From the NCBI RefSeq assembly GCF_004027225.2, contig NC_044283.2:15828992-15892991 (forward strand): a DNA stretch of 64,000 nucleotides, given 5' to 3'. Numbering within the stretch: position 1 is the stretch's first letter; each line of letters starts with the position of its first letter. The position numbers and the translations under genes were made by a program. The notes below the pieces were generated by a model. The model saw only the letters and a program-made list of their open reading frames with translations, had not been told where the DNA came from and did not search any database. This document shows, piece after piece, positions 31,800 to 44,000 of the stretch. This DNA comes from Strigops habroptila. Taxonomy: Eukaryota > Chordata > Aves > Psittaciformes > Psittacidae.

Positions 31800-34400
31800 C
31801 AGTCATTCAGTCACAAGTGTTTCTGTCACACTGAACTGAGTGCATCTGTTCTGAGTTCTGTATCTGTTTTCCTTCAGAAGGCCATTCTTCAACATTTCCT
31901 AAGCAGTAATTTCTGACTAATTTTCTGTTCTGATGGTAAAATTCCCCATCCTTCTGATTAACATCTAGAAATGGGTCGCCGACTCCATGGGTTTTGAGAA
32001 AACTATTCCTAGATCAATTCACCCCCAGCAAAACACAGTGAAGCAGCACACCTCTACTGCACCAGGTCACTGAAAGACAACCCAGCGAGTGCAGGTGCCC
32101 AGCACCAGAGCACTGGACTGATCTGCCTGGGATGTCGATTTTGCATGGACAAAGACAAACTGTACAGCAGCTGGGCATGTGGAGAGGGAATCTCCCTGTG
32201 CAACCCCAGCAGGTCTACTGTGCATTGTCCCATGCCTGTCTAAGCTTATTCCCCATTGCAGATCTGACAGGTGATAGATGGACCAGAGAATCTAGTGACT
32301 CACACAGGAATGAAATAGCTTTGTGCTGGTGGTCCTAAGGCATACTCCGCCCTGCCCTTCAGCAGTGCACAAGTATTGTATTTGAGAAACAGGAGGCAAA
32401 AAGGAAGAAGGAGAGAGAATGGCATAAGCCTGTGCAAATACAGGAAGGTTTTGTTTTGAATGAAGACTTCTCATTTTAGATGTCGCTTTGTCATGTGCTG
32501 CTGTGCTGGCTCTTTCTCCCTCCACAGTTAAAAACTGGTGTGTCAGCCTCGGGATGCAGTCCAGCATTAAGCCCTTCATACACATGCTTCTCCACATTAT
32601 TCACACAGAAAGCAGAAACACTATCATATTTGTTAGATTTTATCCATATTGTTTTTTCCTTCTTTCCTTATACCCTCAAATTCCTGCACAAATCTTGAGA
32701 CGAGATGCAGCCACACAACATCTAACCAGGAGTGTGTGCAGGCTAATAAAAAGGTCACCAGCAAAGCTACAAGGCACAGTGGTGACATTTGGTCCTCCCA
32801 CACTCCCTTCTTATGTGAGAATGCATAGGAAAAAAATAGTACATTCTGGTTGAGAGAGCAGACTGCATTATTGAGAGGAAACAGGCATCATGCTTGTCAG
32901 CATGGGCTGATCCAGCACTCTTGTTTCTCCACCAAAACTCTTCAGCAGTACGTGAAACAAAATGAGTAATTTCCACATGGAAAAACAGGCTGCTTACAAG
33001 TGATAGAGATGAGAGAGATGGAAATCCCCAGCACCCTGTAATGGGCAAACTGCAAATAGTGACTCTTGGGTGCCATTTTCTAGGATAATTTCCTGCGCGC
33101 CAGGTCCGGCAGTTTAAGCCTGTTGCCCTGTGTTTGGGTGGGCCTGCCCTGGCCTGCAGCATGCAGATGAGGACCTGTGCTTGAAGCCCAGGTGATTGCA
33201 GTTTCAAACCTATATGTTGTGAGGGGGGGTAACCCTGAAACATGCCATCAGCATCAGCAGCTAGATGCAGTGATAATAGTGATGAGATATGGTGCGTCTC
33301 CTACCCACTGATGTTCTTGCTATCTCTGTGAATGAAAGCCATGCTTTCCTGTTCTGAGAAGATTAACCTCCCCTAACATCTGATACTCAGACTTGAACAT
33401 ATAATGAAGCGTTTTGTCATTAGAAGTAATCTTAAAGATGTTACAGGAGAAGAACAAGAAATCAGAATAGGAATCTTTGTCAAGTAACAACAAAGCGATC
33501 AAGACAATACCACCATGCTGAAGATGAAAACTGGGTAACAGCACCCAGCTGAGAGGAACAGATTCGGGCTTGGGAAGGGAATGCTGGTGCTCAGACATTC
33601 TCCAGGCAGCTCACCTGGTAAATAGTCTGTGTTCCTAGCAGTAGATATGGCTTTGCAAAAGACACAAATGGGACATTTCTCATGTTCCTTAGATGGCCAC
33701 CAGTGCAGGCTCAGAGTTGAGGCACCATTGTCTGTTGGTCTCTTTGCCTGCTACCCTAGGGTAGGTGCAGTGGGGACTGCCACCAGGAAAACACAGAACG
33801 ACTTACAGGTTAAATAACTATCCTATACCCTGCAAGTGCTCATGCACTTGGCCAGAGCACAGCCCTCCAGGAAGGCTCCTGTTGCTGCAGGCAGAGGAGT
33901 TGAAAGAAAGGAGAGCTGCACAGGATGCCCAGACACAGAGTTACAAATGCATTTTCACAGAAGCTGATGTGTGCGGCTGGATGATACACAGCTCTCCATA
34001 GCTGTCACTTTGTACTAGCTGATTTCCTTATCCCAGCCCCTTTATCATTATATTTTCAGTGTTCATCTCAAACCTCTAAATGTTATGACAGCATTTACCA
34101 TGAGAAACTGGAAAGCAGTAAGAAGATGAGAGTCACTGCTCTTCCAACAGTGCAGGAAGGACACAATTTATTTAATTATTACAAGAGCTTCTGCTCTTTT
34201 CAGTTCAAATTTTCTCATTCATGAGTTCTGCTCAGAAGTGACAGCCAATAATTACAGGTGTCCACAGGACTGGGAGTGATTAGTGGCACTGTAAATACTG
34301 TGGTATCGTTGAAACCTAGACATGACCTTAAATGAGTCTTCATGACTCCTAAACTGTGTAGTGTTTGGAGCAGCCTTCTTATCTATCATACGGGCAAATT
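31800..34400. other. Intergenic, no recognised element
   Basis: Mixed-composition sequence with several chance open frames of up to about 158 codons, none with recognisable protein similarity or paired splice sites. I see no gene. Confidence 0.5.
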
Positions 34401-34429
34401 CACTGCTAATATAACTGACCAACAAGATC

Positions 34430-34878
34430 TTGTGCTTGGCCTTGTTGAACTTGATGAGGTTTGTGCTGGCCCAGCTCTCCAGGTCCCTTTGGATGGCATC
34501 CCTTCCCTCCAGCGTGTTGACCACACCTCACATCTTGATGTCATCAGCTGAGGGCACGCTCAATCCCACTGTCCATGCCACCGGCACCTGTTAAACAGGA
34601 TCAGTCCTGATACTGACCCCTGAGGGACACCACTCATCACTGGTCTCTGCTTGGACATTGAGCCATTGGCTGAAGCTCTGAGTGTGACCATCCATCCAAT
34701 TCCTTATCCACTGAGTGGTCCATCCATCAAATCCATGCCTCTACAGTTTAGACAAGGATGCTGTGCAGGGCAGTGTCAAATGTTTTGCACAAGTCCAGGC
34801 AGATTTGTGCAAAGGTCAGTTGCTCTTCCCTTATCCACCAAAGCTGTAACCCTGTCGTAGAAGGTCACGAAATTCCTA
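34430..34878 (-). mobile_element. CR1 retroposon, internal 3' region
   Basis: Minus-strand CR1 over 450 bases, with the characteristic order TTGTGCTTGGCCTTGTTGAA, CCAGGTCCCTTTGGATGGCA, GATGTCATCAGCTGAGGGCA, CTGACCCCTGAGGGACACCA and ATTCCTTATCCACTGAGTGG. It lacks the extreme CR1 3' tail, so it is truncated at that end too. Confidence 0.88.
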
Positions 34879-36612
34879 GAAGCACTGAAAAGATTCATAA
34901 CGTGTATTTTCTTACCTATGTTTGCAGGTCACTGCTGTTTTGGACAGGTTCAATCCTACCTGCTGCATACCATTTTTTACCCGGAATTTCTGATATGAAG
35001 GATTCTTTGTGTCATCAGCCATGTTTTGGGTGCCAGAACTGTCTACGTTTGACGGGTAATAAAAAAGGAAAAGATAAATCAAACTCTTGAGTGATCAGGC
35101 CTTGGGAATGGCTTGGGGGAGGTCTCTTATCCTTTGCTGCCTCAAAACTACCATCTGTAGAATTTGCAGGCAGCAGTGGGAGCTGGCTGCTTGTCTCTTA
35201 CAATAATCCCGGCAGTAGTCTGTAGGCTGATAAATTATACATAATAGAGGTCCTTTCTTATAGAAGTCCCCTGCTGCAATACATGGTATCATCAAAGCAG
35301 AGGCTGGCAGTTATGTGCTTGAAGTATTTCTATCTTCCAATCTTTTACACCCACTTTCTAATCACCCCGCCCAGTGAGTTAGTGTGACGGCTGGCAGAAG
35401 AGTGAACACACCTTGATAAGACCAGGATTAGTTAGGTTTACTGTCTTAGAAATGCACGTAGCTCAGAGGGCTCCAAAAATTGGCTATCAGGTTACGAGAC
35501 ACAGTGCTTTTAAAACTGTAATTTTCCTTATGGAAGGCAAACATAACCACTAGCAAACCAGCTCAAGAAGGATACAGATCCTTGGGCACTTCACTGCAAT
35601 CTCAGGGGAAATCTTAAGTTTGTATTTCCTGTTGAGGGTACTGAATTCTTGTGGAATAGTCAGTCAGCTTAATTAAGGTCGTCTGCTTGGAAAAACTGCT
35701 TAGGAAAGAAATGAAATCCAGGTCACTCCATAGACTTAAGGGGATGCAAAACCCTTGTGAAACACACTGGTTTTCACCTCCCTTCGTCCTTCCTCATTTC
35801 ACTCTCTTCTGTGCTCCCTTCTGTTCAGGGCATGCTGTTTCATCCCTTCCTTGCTAAGGCACCATTATCATCTTACTTACACCTCTTGTGGAAATACTCT
35901 TGGGCCAGAACATTTGCAAGGCGTGAGTTCATGCTCACATTTGTACTGAGAAAGAAACTACCAGATTCTGAACCACTGGGAGTATGTGTTTTTACTGGCA
36001 TTTCTGCTGCCCCCTCAACTCTACTTGTCCTATTTATTCATCCTGATTAGGCTGCCAAGGCTTGCTGAAAGGAGGCTTGACATTTGCTTGTCTTTGATGT
36101 TCCTTATGTAGTTTGAGGTGTTACAAAATTGGCAGCAAGGCCACCTTCCAGAGCTGCTGAATCTGCGTTCATTTATTTGTTCTTGATGAATCAGTGTCAT
36201 ATCTGAACAGAAGAAAATTTTTTTCACACATCAGGTTCCTGGAAAATAATGGGTTTTAAAAGTTTTGAACATGTAAACAAACATTAAGGGGAAAATAAAC
36301 CAAATTCAATAATCTGTTGTGTCTAATGAAAGATCAGAAAGTTCAGCTGCAAATACCTCACATTCATGATGAAAACAAGGAACAAATAAAGAACAATCAT
36401 TCGAGCAGGCCAAGGCAAAACCCTGATGCTTACTTAAAGGATTATGGGGAAAGACTTCCTTTATGAGCGAATTCTTATGAATTGTCTCCTACAGAGCTTC
36501 CTGAGCTTTCTGCAGAACCTGCAGTGGGGACCACTGGGGGAACAGAAGCAGTGTCATGAAGAGAAAACAGAGCTCTCTCTCTTATGAAGACATGGCACGG
36601 TTAGGGAGAGAT

Positions 36613-36690
36613 ATAGAATAGAATAGTTCAGTTGGAAGGGACCTACAACGATCATCCAGTCTGACTGCTTGACCACTTCAGGGCTGAGAG
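36613..36690 (-). mobile_element. CR1 retroposon 3' end (short, minus)
   Basis: GAATAGTTCAGTTGGAAGGG followed by ACCTACAACGATCATCCAGT and CTTGACCACTTCAGGGCTGA. This is the 3' end of a CR1 subtype in minus orientation, about 80 bases long. Confidence 0.8.
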
Positions 36691-37500
36691 CCAGATATGC
36701 CACTGCAAAACTGAGGCTTCAGTTCTGAGTGAAACCCTCCCAACATTTGCATCATTTCTCAGAAAACAGGATCAGAAAAATTCAGATTATGTGCTTAACA
36801 CGGTGCTCACCAGTGCAGGCTTTGGTCGGAGCACAGCATTTCAGAACTGCCTGGCCTAACTGAGATGTGCCGCAGGTGCCCTTTCTCACAGTCAGCCTGT
36901 TAAAGACAGAGGATCGGTAAGCAATTATTAATAATTTATTAATAATTTATAGTTAACATTATTCTGACACTGCATAGCTTCTTCTGTTTAGCTTGTGAGA
37001 TTTGAGTCTTATTTTGTGTTGGCTTTTGACTAAGGAAGAAAATCGCCCTATTTAGAGAGGAGGGGAAGGGTCTAACTTCCCTCTTGCAGAGAACACTGAA
37101 TCTTTCGTGAAAGGATTTCACACGGCCTCAAAAACCCACAAGTCACACACTAGTCTTAGAAATTCATGTGACAACTAACCAAGACTGCAAGGGACAGAGA
37201 AATACCTCTTTGTGTGTCAATGAACTATATTTTTGTGACCACTGCGAAGTTGATAATTGCCTTTGGTAAAGATGAATTCAACACCTATCATTTAAAACCA
37301 GATTAATTTAGAGGAAACAGGCTGGGTTGTTTGATTTCAGCTTTTACTCACACATTAGCTCGAGCATGTCTCTGCGATGGGGTCTTTGTTTGAGCAAAGG
37401 CTTCGGGAGTTTTAGGGGTAATTTCCTGAGATTCACTTTTGTGAGTTGCCGCTAATAACTTTGCAAAGTTTAACTCGGGGAGGTCACAGCAAGATGAGGA
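36691..37500. other. Intergenic upstream of CD38
   Basis: Ordinary AT-leaning sequence with a short ATTAATAATTT tandem near 36925-36950. The approach to the CD38 CpG island begins at about 37450. Confidence 0.5.
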
Positions 37501-38080
37501 GCAGAAGGAAAACAACAGCGAGGCTCTCGCCCTCCAGTGTCGAGCCCCGAAAAGCCATTGTTCGGTTTTAAAAAGTGTCCTGAGCCCGCTGAGAACAGGG
37601 CGGTGGCAAGTGGGCTCCTGCTCGGGGCTAGCGGCACCCTCCGCCTCGCCCTCCCGGCTCTGCCGGCCGCGGCTCGGAGTGGCCGGTGGAGGCGGGGGTC
37701 AGCCCGGCCTCCTGCCAGCGCCGGCACTGAGCCCGCTCCGGGGCGGGGGGGACGCGCGGTGACACGCTAGAAAGCTGTGTTCCCTTTGCGCTGGGGGAGC
37801 AGTTGCTGCTGCTCCTCAGGCAGCCCTCGCAGGATGCCGTTCCGGCAGGGCTCTGCCCGCACCCGGCAGCGCACCGTCCTGCTGGTGGGGATCGTGGTGC
37901 TGCTGGCCGCCCTCGTCCTCGCCGTCGTGCTGGCCTCCATCCTGACTCACGGGAAGCCAGAGGGCAGTCCTGAAATGCTGAAGTGGAAGGACAGAGGGAC
38001 CACTAAGAATCTGCAAGAAGTCATCCTGGGAAGATGCTACAACTACGTCATGGCGCGGCACTCTGAGCTGGGGTGAGTAG
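37500..38080 (+). promoter_or_regulatory. CD38: CpG island / CD38 promoter and exon 1
   Basis: CG-dense, GC-rich sequence surrounds the first coding exon and extends about 300 bases upstream, against AT-rich flanks. No TATA box is evident. Mammalian CD38 also begins in a CpG island. By contrast BST1 here starts in AT-rich sequence, so the two paralogues probably use different promoter types. Confidence 0.75.
37834..38072 (+). CDS. CD38: CD38 coding exon 1 (membrane anchor)
   Basis: Encodes residues 1-79 and two bases of Gly80: a short basic cytosolic segment, one transmembrane helix rich in Leu, Val and Ala, a stalk, [11 protein letters not shown] and the first ectodomain cysteine C68. Donor GG|GTGAGT, phase 2. 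Confidence 0.93.
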
Positions 38081-41000
38081 TGGTCTCAGTTGTGCATCGG
38101 GTGTGTACAGTGAACAGAAGAGAGCTGTCTCCCACCTCCACCTGTCCGCGTCCACTAGGTTTGCCGTGGCGGAGGAAAATCAGGGGAGTAAGACCCCCGT
38201 TTGCAGCAAAATGGACAAACTCAGATAGCAACTGTCAGTGCCCGAGTGGTGGCTTTTTAAGGAAACTACCTGCAGAGCCAATGTAATACTAACCCTAGGT
38301 CAAAACGTAATCAGAAATGCATTTTGCAAATTCCTTAGAGTCATAAAATCAAATAAATAAAAATAGAAATAAATAAAATAAAATAAAAGCTGCATCCTAA
38401 CAGGTTTGAGTACATGGAAGTGAATCAATTTGCTGTAAAGTTAATCTGCCAAAAATCCTACAATGTGTGACCCCACATTCACATAACCAAAACTACAAGG
38501 GAGAGAGGAAAAGGAGAAGATTCAGCACAGATTTATAGGATAGACAGAGATATTAGAAGGGCATTGGGAAATATCTTGGGGTTATCCAAACCAGATGTTT
38601 TTAGTATGTGGGCAGGACCTCACAATGAGCACAGACAGCATGCGCAGGGAATGCAGACTGATCACAGTGCCAGCGCTGCAGTCCCAGGCGAAACCTTCAC
38701 CCAGGGGTCGTCCCTCCTCAGCCCATCACAGCAGGCAGAGTAACAACCCAAGCAGCCCACCGCTCCTCTGCTGCAGAAGGGGATTGCCTGGGCCCAGGTC
38801 TGCAGTAGAGTGTGAAGGCTAAGAACTGATTTATTGATCCTCTTCACTGTAGGGAAAGGCGGAGTATGAAATATGGCGTGCTCCGGGCCCCCTGCAGGTA
38901 CTGGGGACACCCAGACTCTCCAGACGGGATCCAGAGCAGCCAGGCTCTCTCAACAGAGACCCATCCATCTCTTCTGTGACACCAGCCACCCTATTTGTGC
39001 CCACAGTAAGCCTCCAGCAGACATTTCCACCAGTTTGGGCTGAGCACCATGGGGCTGCCCCACACCTTGCTCAGGTGACAGAACCCCCCGGTCCTTGTCT
39101 TAATAAAGGCAATTGTCCCTCTATTGTCTTCATGACTTTGAACTGATGGGAACAAAGCTGTACGTAGTTTGCTTTCTGGTGCTGTACGGAAAAGCAGCAT
39201 TTGAAGGGAAATGGACACATGGAAAATCATGGCCCGAGCATGCAGAGACTTAGGTTCACACTTTACATTAGACACCTAAGTGGGTTTAGTGAAGTAAAGG
39301 AGGATTCTTTTACAAGTAAAGTAAAAAAGTTCCTGAAGCTTTTGCAAAATCATGTACATGCTCCTAAAATCAAGCATTAATTTATTAGAGAAGTGTACAC
39401 TCGATATCTAAATCTGAAATTATTTTGAAGCCTAATAGCCTTTATTACTTATGCTTGTTTCATTCAAATTGGGGTGCCTAGGATGTAAAAACCACTTTTG
39501 TGTGAATATGTTTTCAGCCAATGTCGCATACGTTTTCATTCATAACGCAGTCTGAATCTGAACCACAAATATCGCTGGGAGTAATTTGTTTAGGCCATTA
39601 TTTCAAGGACGCTATTTAAAAAAATCACAAACCCATGATCATGAGTTTTCTAAAAAGGTTGTTTTTACAAGGCATGACCTTTTGTGCTATTCATAATCCA
39701 ACGGTGTTTAGTAGCTTCGTGGCTGTGAGCTCACTTTCTTAAATGACTTCTGTATAGTAGCACCCTTTTATCTTCTTTCAGAGAAAAATGTGCTTGTTTA
39801 CATGCACTTCAAATGTTCAGGAGGTTCCTGAACAGAGAACTAAGCGTAGGTGCTTTTCTGGGAATCCAACTTGAGATTCCTCCTTTCTGCTCCTGCTGAG
39901 CTCTGTGCAGTTTGTCATGTAACCCACTGCTTCTGTCACTGGCGCTTTCTGATAATGAAGTGGGTGCCTTTAGGACACATCAGAGAGCCACGTATCTTTT
40001 ATCCTATGCTCTTTCATCATTAATGTAGGCCTTGGATCTTGCTTCGTGTGAGATCTTTGATACACTTAATCAAAGATAAGGAGTAGGAACAGGGAACTGC
40101 AGAAACTCAGGCAGGCTTATGAGCTGAGGAAGGTGTGTCCTGTGCTCGGTTAGGATTTTCCTTGCCATTACTCCAGCCATGGGAACCTCACTGCCTTGTT
40201 TAGAAATCTTCTGATCTCCTCATAAGTTTGTCCAGCCTCTTCTTGCCCTTTTAATCTTAAACAAACGTGCAGTTGTTTAAAAAGCCCTGGGGTTAGTGAA
40301 CTCATGGACATTTCCTCATATTTTTACATTTTATATCAGAGCCACTTTTATATCAGAGCCACTATCTTTGACAATACTGTCTTTTTTTAATAGCAATTTA
40401 ATCACAGCAGTAGTTAGTGAGTGTGACTATTTACTACATTTTGGAGTGCCATATTTCAAATTGGAATAGATAGCAGTTTTTGGAAAAAATGGGGACTGTT
40501 GACATATGAATATGGACTTTCTAGATATCACAGCTGGAGATAACAGAGGCTGTGAGTCTACAGCCCCCATTTAGCTCTACTTTTGCAACTGTGTACTGTA
40601 ACTCATGTGAGAAAGCCATGGACATGCTAATGTACACCTTCACCATCACGGCTGCTTCAGTCCTAGCAGATACCTCCTTGTGCTTTCCCTCATCTTACTG
40701 GAGCCCCAGACACTATACACAGTGGGCATGCTCTGGTCATGCTCTTCTCTTTTCCAGTATGATCTGTGGGCTGAACCCAAGCCCAGTGAGGCCACTGAAA
40801 CGATTGCTGCTGTCTGCAGTTGAGTTTTGTGGGCACCTCATGCAATCAGATTTTATCCTGTTGATTTGCTTATTCTCCATAGTCATCAAAACATTCTGGT
40901 TCTGTATTGAACTCCCTCACTAAAGAGCAGTTCTCAGGTGCTGTTTACAGCCTCCGCTGATGATAATTCTGTTTAACTGCCTGTGTGCAATACAATCCTT

Positions 41001-44000
41001 GGTTTTGTTTCTGCTGCTGGCTGGATGACTCTTATCATTTGTACACATACAGTTTCCTCAGTTAGCCTTCCTGCTTAGATCTGTCATTGCGCCAAAGTTC
41101 AGGAGGAAGAGGCAGGGAATACCAAATGTTTATGTAATGCGTTTTCAGTATTAGTCCCATTTTCTAGGAAAAAATGTGGATGGTATAGCGGCAGGCTTGG
41201 GTGATTTGTTACCTGCACACATTGTTGCACATCGAGATACTGACATTAAAAAGCAGTTTTTCTTTTTGCCTTCCCTGGAAAACACTGGCTGCTGCCAGAA
41301 GACAGAGCTAAAGCAATAGTTTCTCACAGCTGTGTAGTCTTATCTTTTTTCAACATTAACAAAATCTGCAAGTTCTGCTTTCACGAGTCTTGCCAAAACC
41401 CCTACTCATCAGCCATGGCCATTGGTATGTATTGTAGTTTTGTCCGGATAAAAACGAAAGGCAGTCTGGTCTAAACGAAGGATTTGACCTCACTGTACTT
41501 TGTGTCCTCTATCTCAGTAGTACGGACTCCCTCTTGTGGCTGTCGCAATTCTCATACTCTGGGTCTCATGCAATGCAAATCCGAGTTTATAAGAATTTAT
41601 CCCCGGTATAGTCAGAGGAGGGAAGGGCGATGAGGTGCGCAGAGCTGCACGATCACCAGCACCGGGCTTGTGCAGGGCCAGCTCAGCACCAGTCATTCAG
41701 CACATCAGTGCTGGTCCAGACCAGTTATGGCCGCCTGAAAACTTACCCATCGCTCCAAGGATGCTGTTTAAGATGGTTTTGCACCTTGATGCCTGTTGAG
41801 GGAGAAGAGGTAGTAACAGACATAGTGTGAAACCTGTTGATACGAAGTTAACTGGTTTAGTTTTCCTCTTCAGCAAGTTTTAATTGGCAGGATGAGGTCA
41901 AATATGGTCAGCACTTTGTGACCTGGGGAAGGAAGGGAGAAGACATGTTAGCTAAAAGGTCATAGTCACTGATCTCCAAAACACAAACAATGCTCTGATC
42001 CACCCAAGCTAGGCCAAGCTTGCAAGGATCTATTTAAAACTGGCTGAACCTCTAGCAGTGAGAGAGCATCAAGGATGCAGACAGGGAGCCACTTCAGTAA
42101 CGTGTGTGACTCTCCAGGCCCAGCAATCCTACTGTGCCTGACTAAGCAGTGCAAACACCCAGTGATAAAGATGCAAAGTGTAGAACTTCAGTACATTTTC
42201 CATGCAGTGCTGTGTGGACACACAAGATGTATTTCCCCCTTAAATACAATTGGATCAACAAATGTTGTTTTTATAGTTAGTGGCAAATTCTTGTTATAAC
42301 AAATTATAACAATGTGTAATTCCATTAAATTTAGTAAAAGTTGGTGCATGTCCAGGAGAGATTTGCCTTCTGACTGCATGTTCATGAATGAATTTTGCAT
42401 TTCCATTCCTTTGCAGCCTGTGGAGATGGAGGTACATTTTGTCAAAAAGAACATACGGAACATAATTTTGCGTGAGATACTATTGCACTTGCAGAATAAT
42501 TTCTTCCAGAAAGAAATCTGGGTTTTGTTGTATGCTTACTTTTGCATTTTGCCTTCATGCTTTGCTAGGCATTTTTATTCTGATTTCCTTGTACTTGTTC
42601 ACTGCTTGTTAGCACTTTCACATTAAGCATGGCTCTAAACAACAGCCATGATTCCATTCAGTATCACAAAAAACTTTGCTTTATTTTATATAACCAGACA
42701 TTGTACTGAAACTTGCCTGAGATTTGTCTTTTCATTGAGAAAATATGCCTCACATAAGAGAAACCTTTACTGAATCTTCTGAAAAGATGTACTGAGAAGT
42801 ACAGTGTTACAACCTAATAGTAACACATTAGCACCCTAGTAGAGTGCACTGCAGACTTCTAAAGCTTCTCAATTTAATATACATCAAAGTGCAAAGGATT
42901 TAGCTTTTCTTCACTTAAACAAACACACTTTCTTAAAAAAAATTGAATTGTTACTGTTATGCCATCTCTTTTGATTCCAGAGCAAAAAAATGGCTTCATT
43001 TACACTATCTGTGGAAAAGGATGTGGGTTTCTGGTGGCCAAGCTGAACATGAGCCACCAATGTGCCCTTGTGGCAAAGGTGAATGGTGTCTTGGGCTGCA
43101 GAAGGAGGAGTGCTGGCAGTGGGAGGAGAGAGCCGATCCTTTACCTCTGCTCACAATACACACCTGCAGTGTTGGGTCCAGTTCTGGGCTCCCTGGTACA
43201 AGGGAGTCAAGGGCATACTTGGAGCATGTCCAGTGAAGGACCATGAAGATGATTGAAGTGTCTGACATACAGGGAGAGGCTGAGATAGCTGAGACTGTTC
43301 AGCCTGGAGACGAGAAGGCTCAGGGGGATCTTATCAGTGTGTATAAATACCTGACGGGGGGAGTAAAGAAGAGAGAGAAAGGCTTTTCTCAGTGGTATCC
43401 AGTTGCGGGACAAGAGGCAATGGAAATAAAATTTGGAGTGCAATTAAAATACAGGAAATTCCATTTAAACATAAGATAAAAAAACTTCGTTGTTTTTTTT
43501 TTTTTTTTCTCCTTACTGTGGGGGTGATCCAAGTGTGGAACAGGATGCCTGGAGAGTTTGTGGAGGCTCCATCCTTGGAGATACTCAAAACCAGACTGGA
43601 CATGGCCCTGGCCAACCTTCTCTGAACCAGGGGTTGGACTCTGTGGTCTCCGGAGGTGCCTTCCTATTATTCTATTTCTTAGAAAATGCTTTCAGACTTG
43701 CAAGAGGTCCACTGGATAACTTGGACAACCAGTGGTGCAAAAGCGTTTTGGCTCATCTGTAGTGGCAATGGTGTGGATATCTGTTGCTGCTTTTGGTTTG
43801 ACTCTCAGTATTAATATGGACACTGCATCATCATAAGAACACACTGCTCATTAAATGCCCAAGTCAGAACATATGTTACAATGCTTCAGTGTGCTCTCTT
43901 AATAGTCCCTTCCCTACTTAATGTGCCAATGTGTTGACTTTAGAACCTTTTCTGTGTTAATCTTGTTATACGAAATGTGCGTAGCTCTATTCTTCATTTC

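Noticed and set aside
32767-33243. 158-codon minus-strand open frame in intergenic DNA
   Set aside because: No recognisable protein features and no paired splice sites; length is within what chance allows over 64 kb and six frames.
37777-37833. Possible earlier CD38 start
   Set aside because: The frame is open upstream, but the codon at 37777 is GTG. The first ATG is at 37834 and gives a normal type II topology.
41570-41580. Octamer ATGCAAAT in CD38 intron 1 as a lymphoid enhancer site
   Set aside because: The same octamer also occurs near 7283, 23209 and 54710, so a single copy carries no weight in AT-rich DNA.
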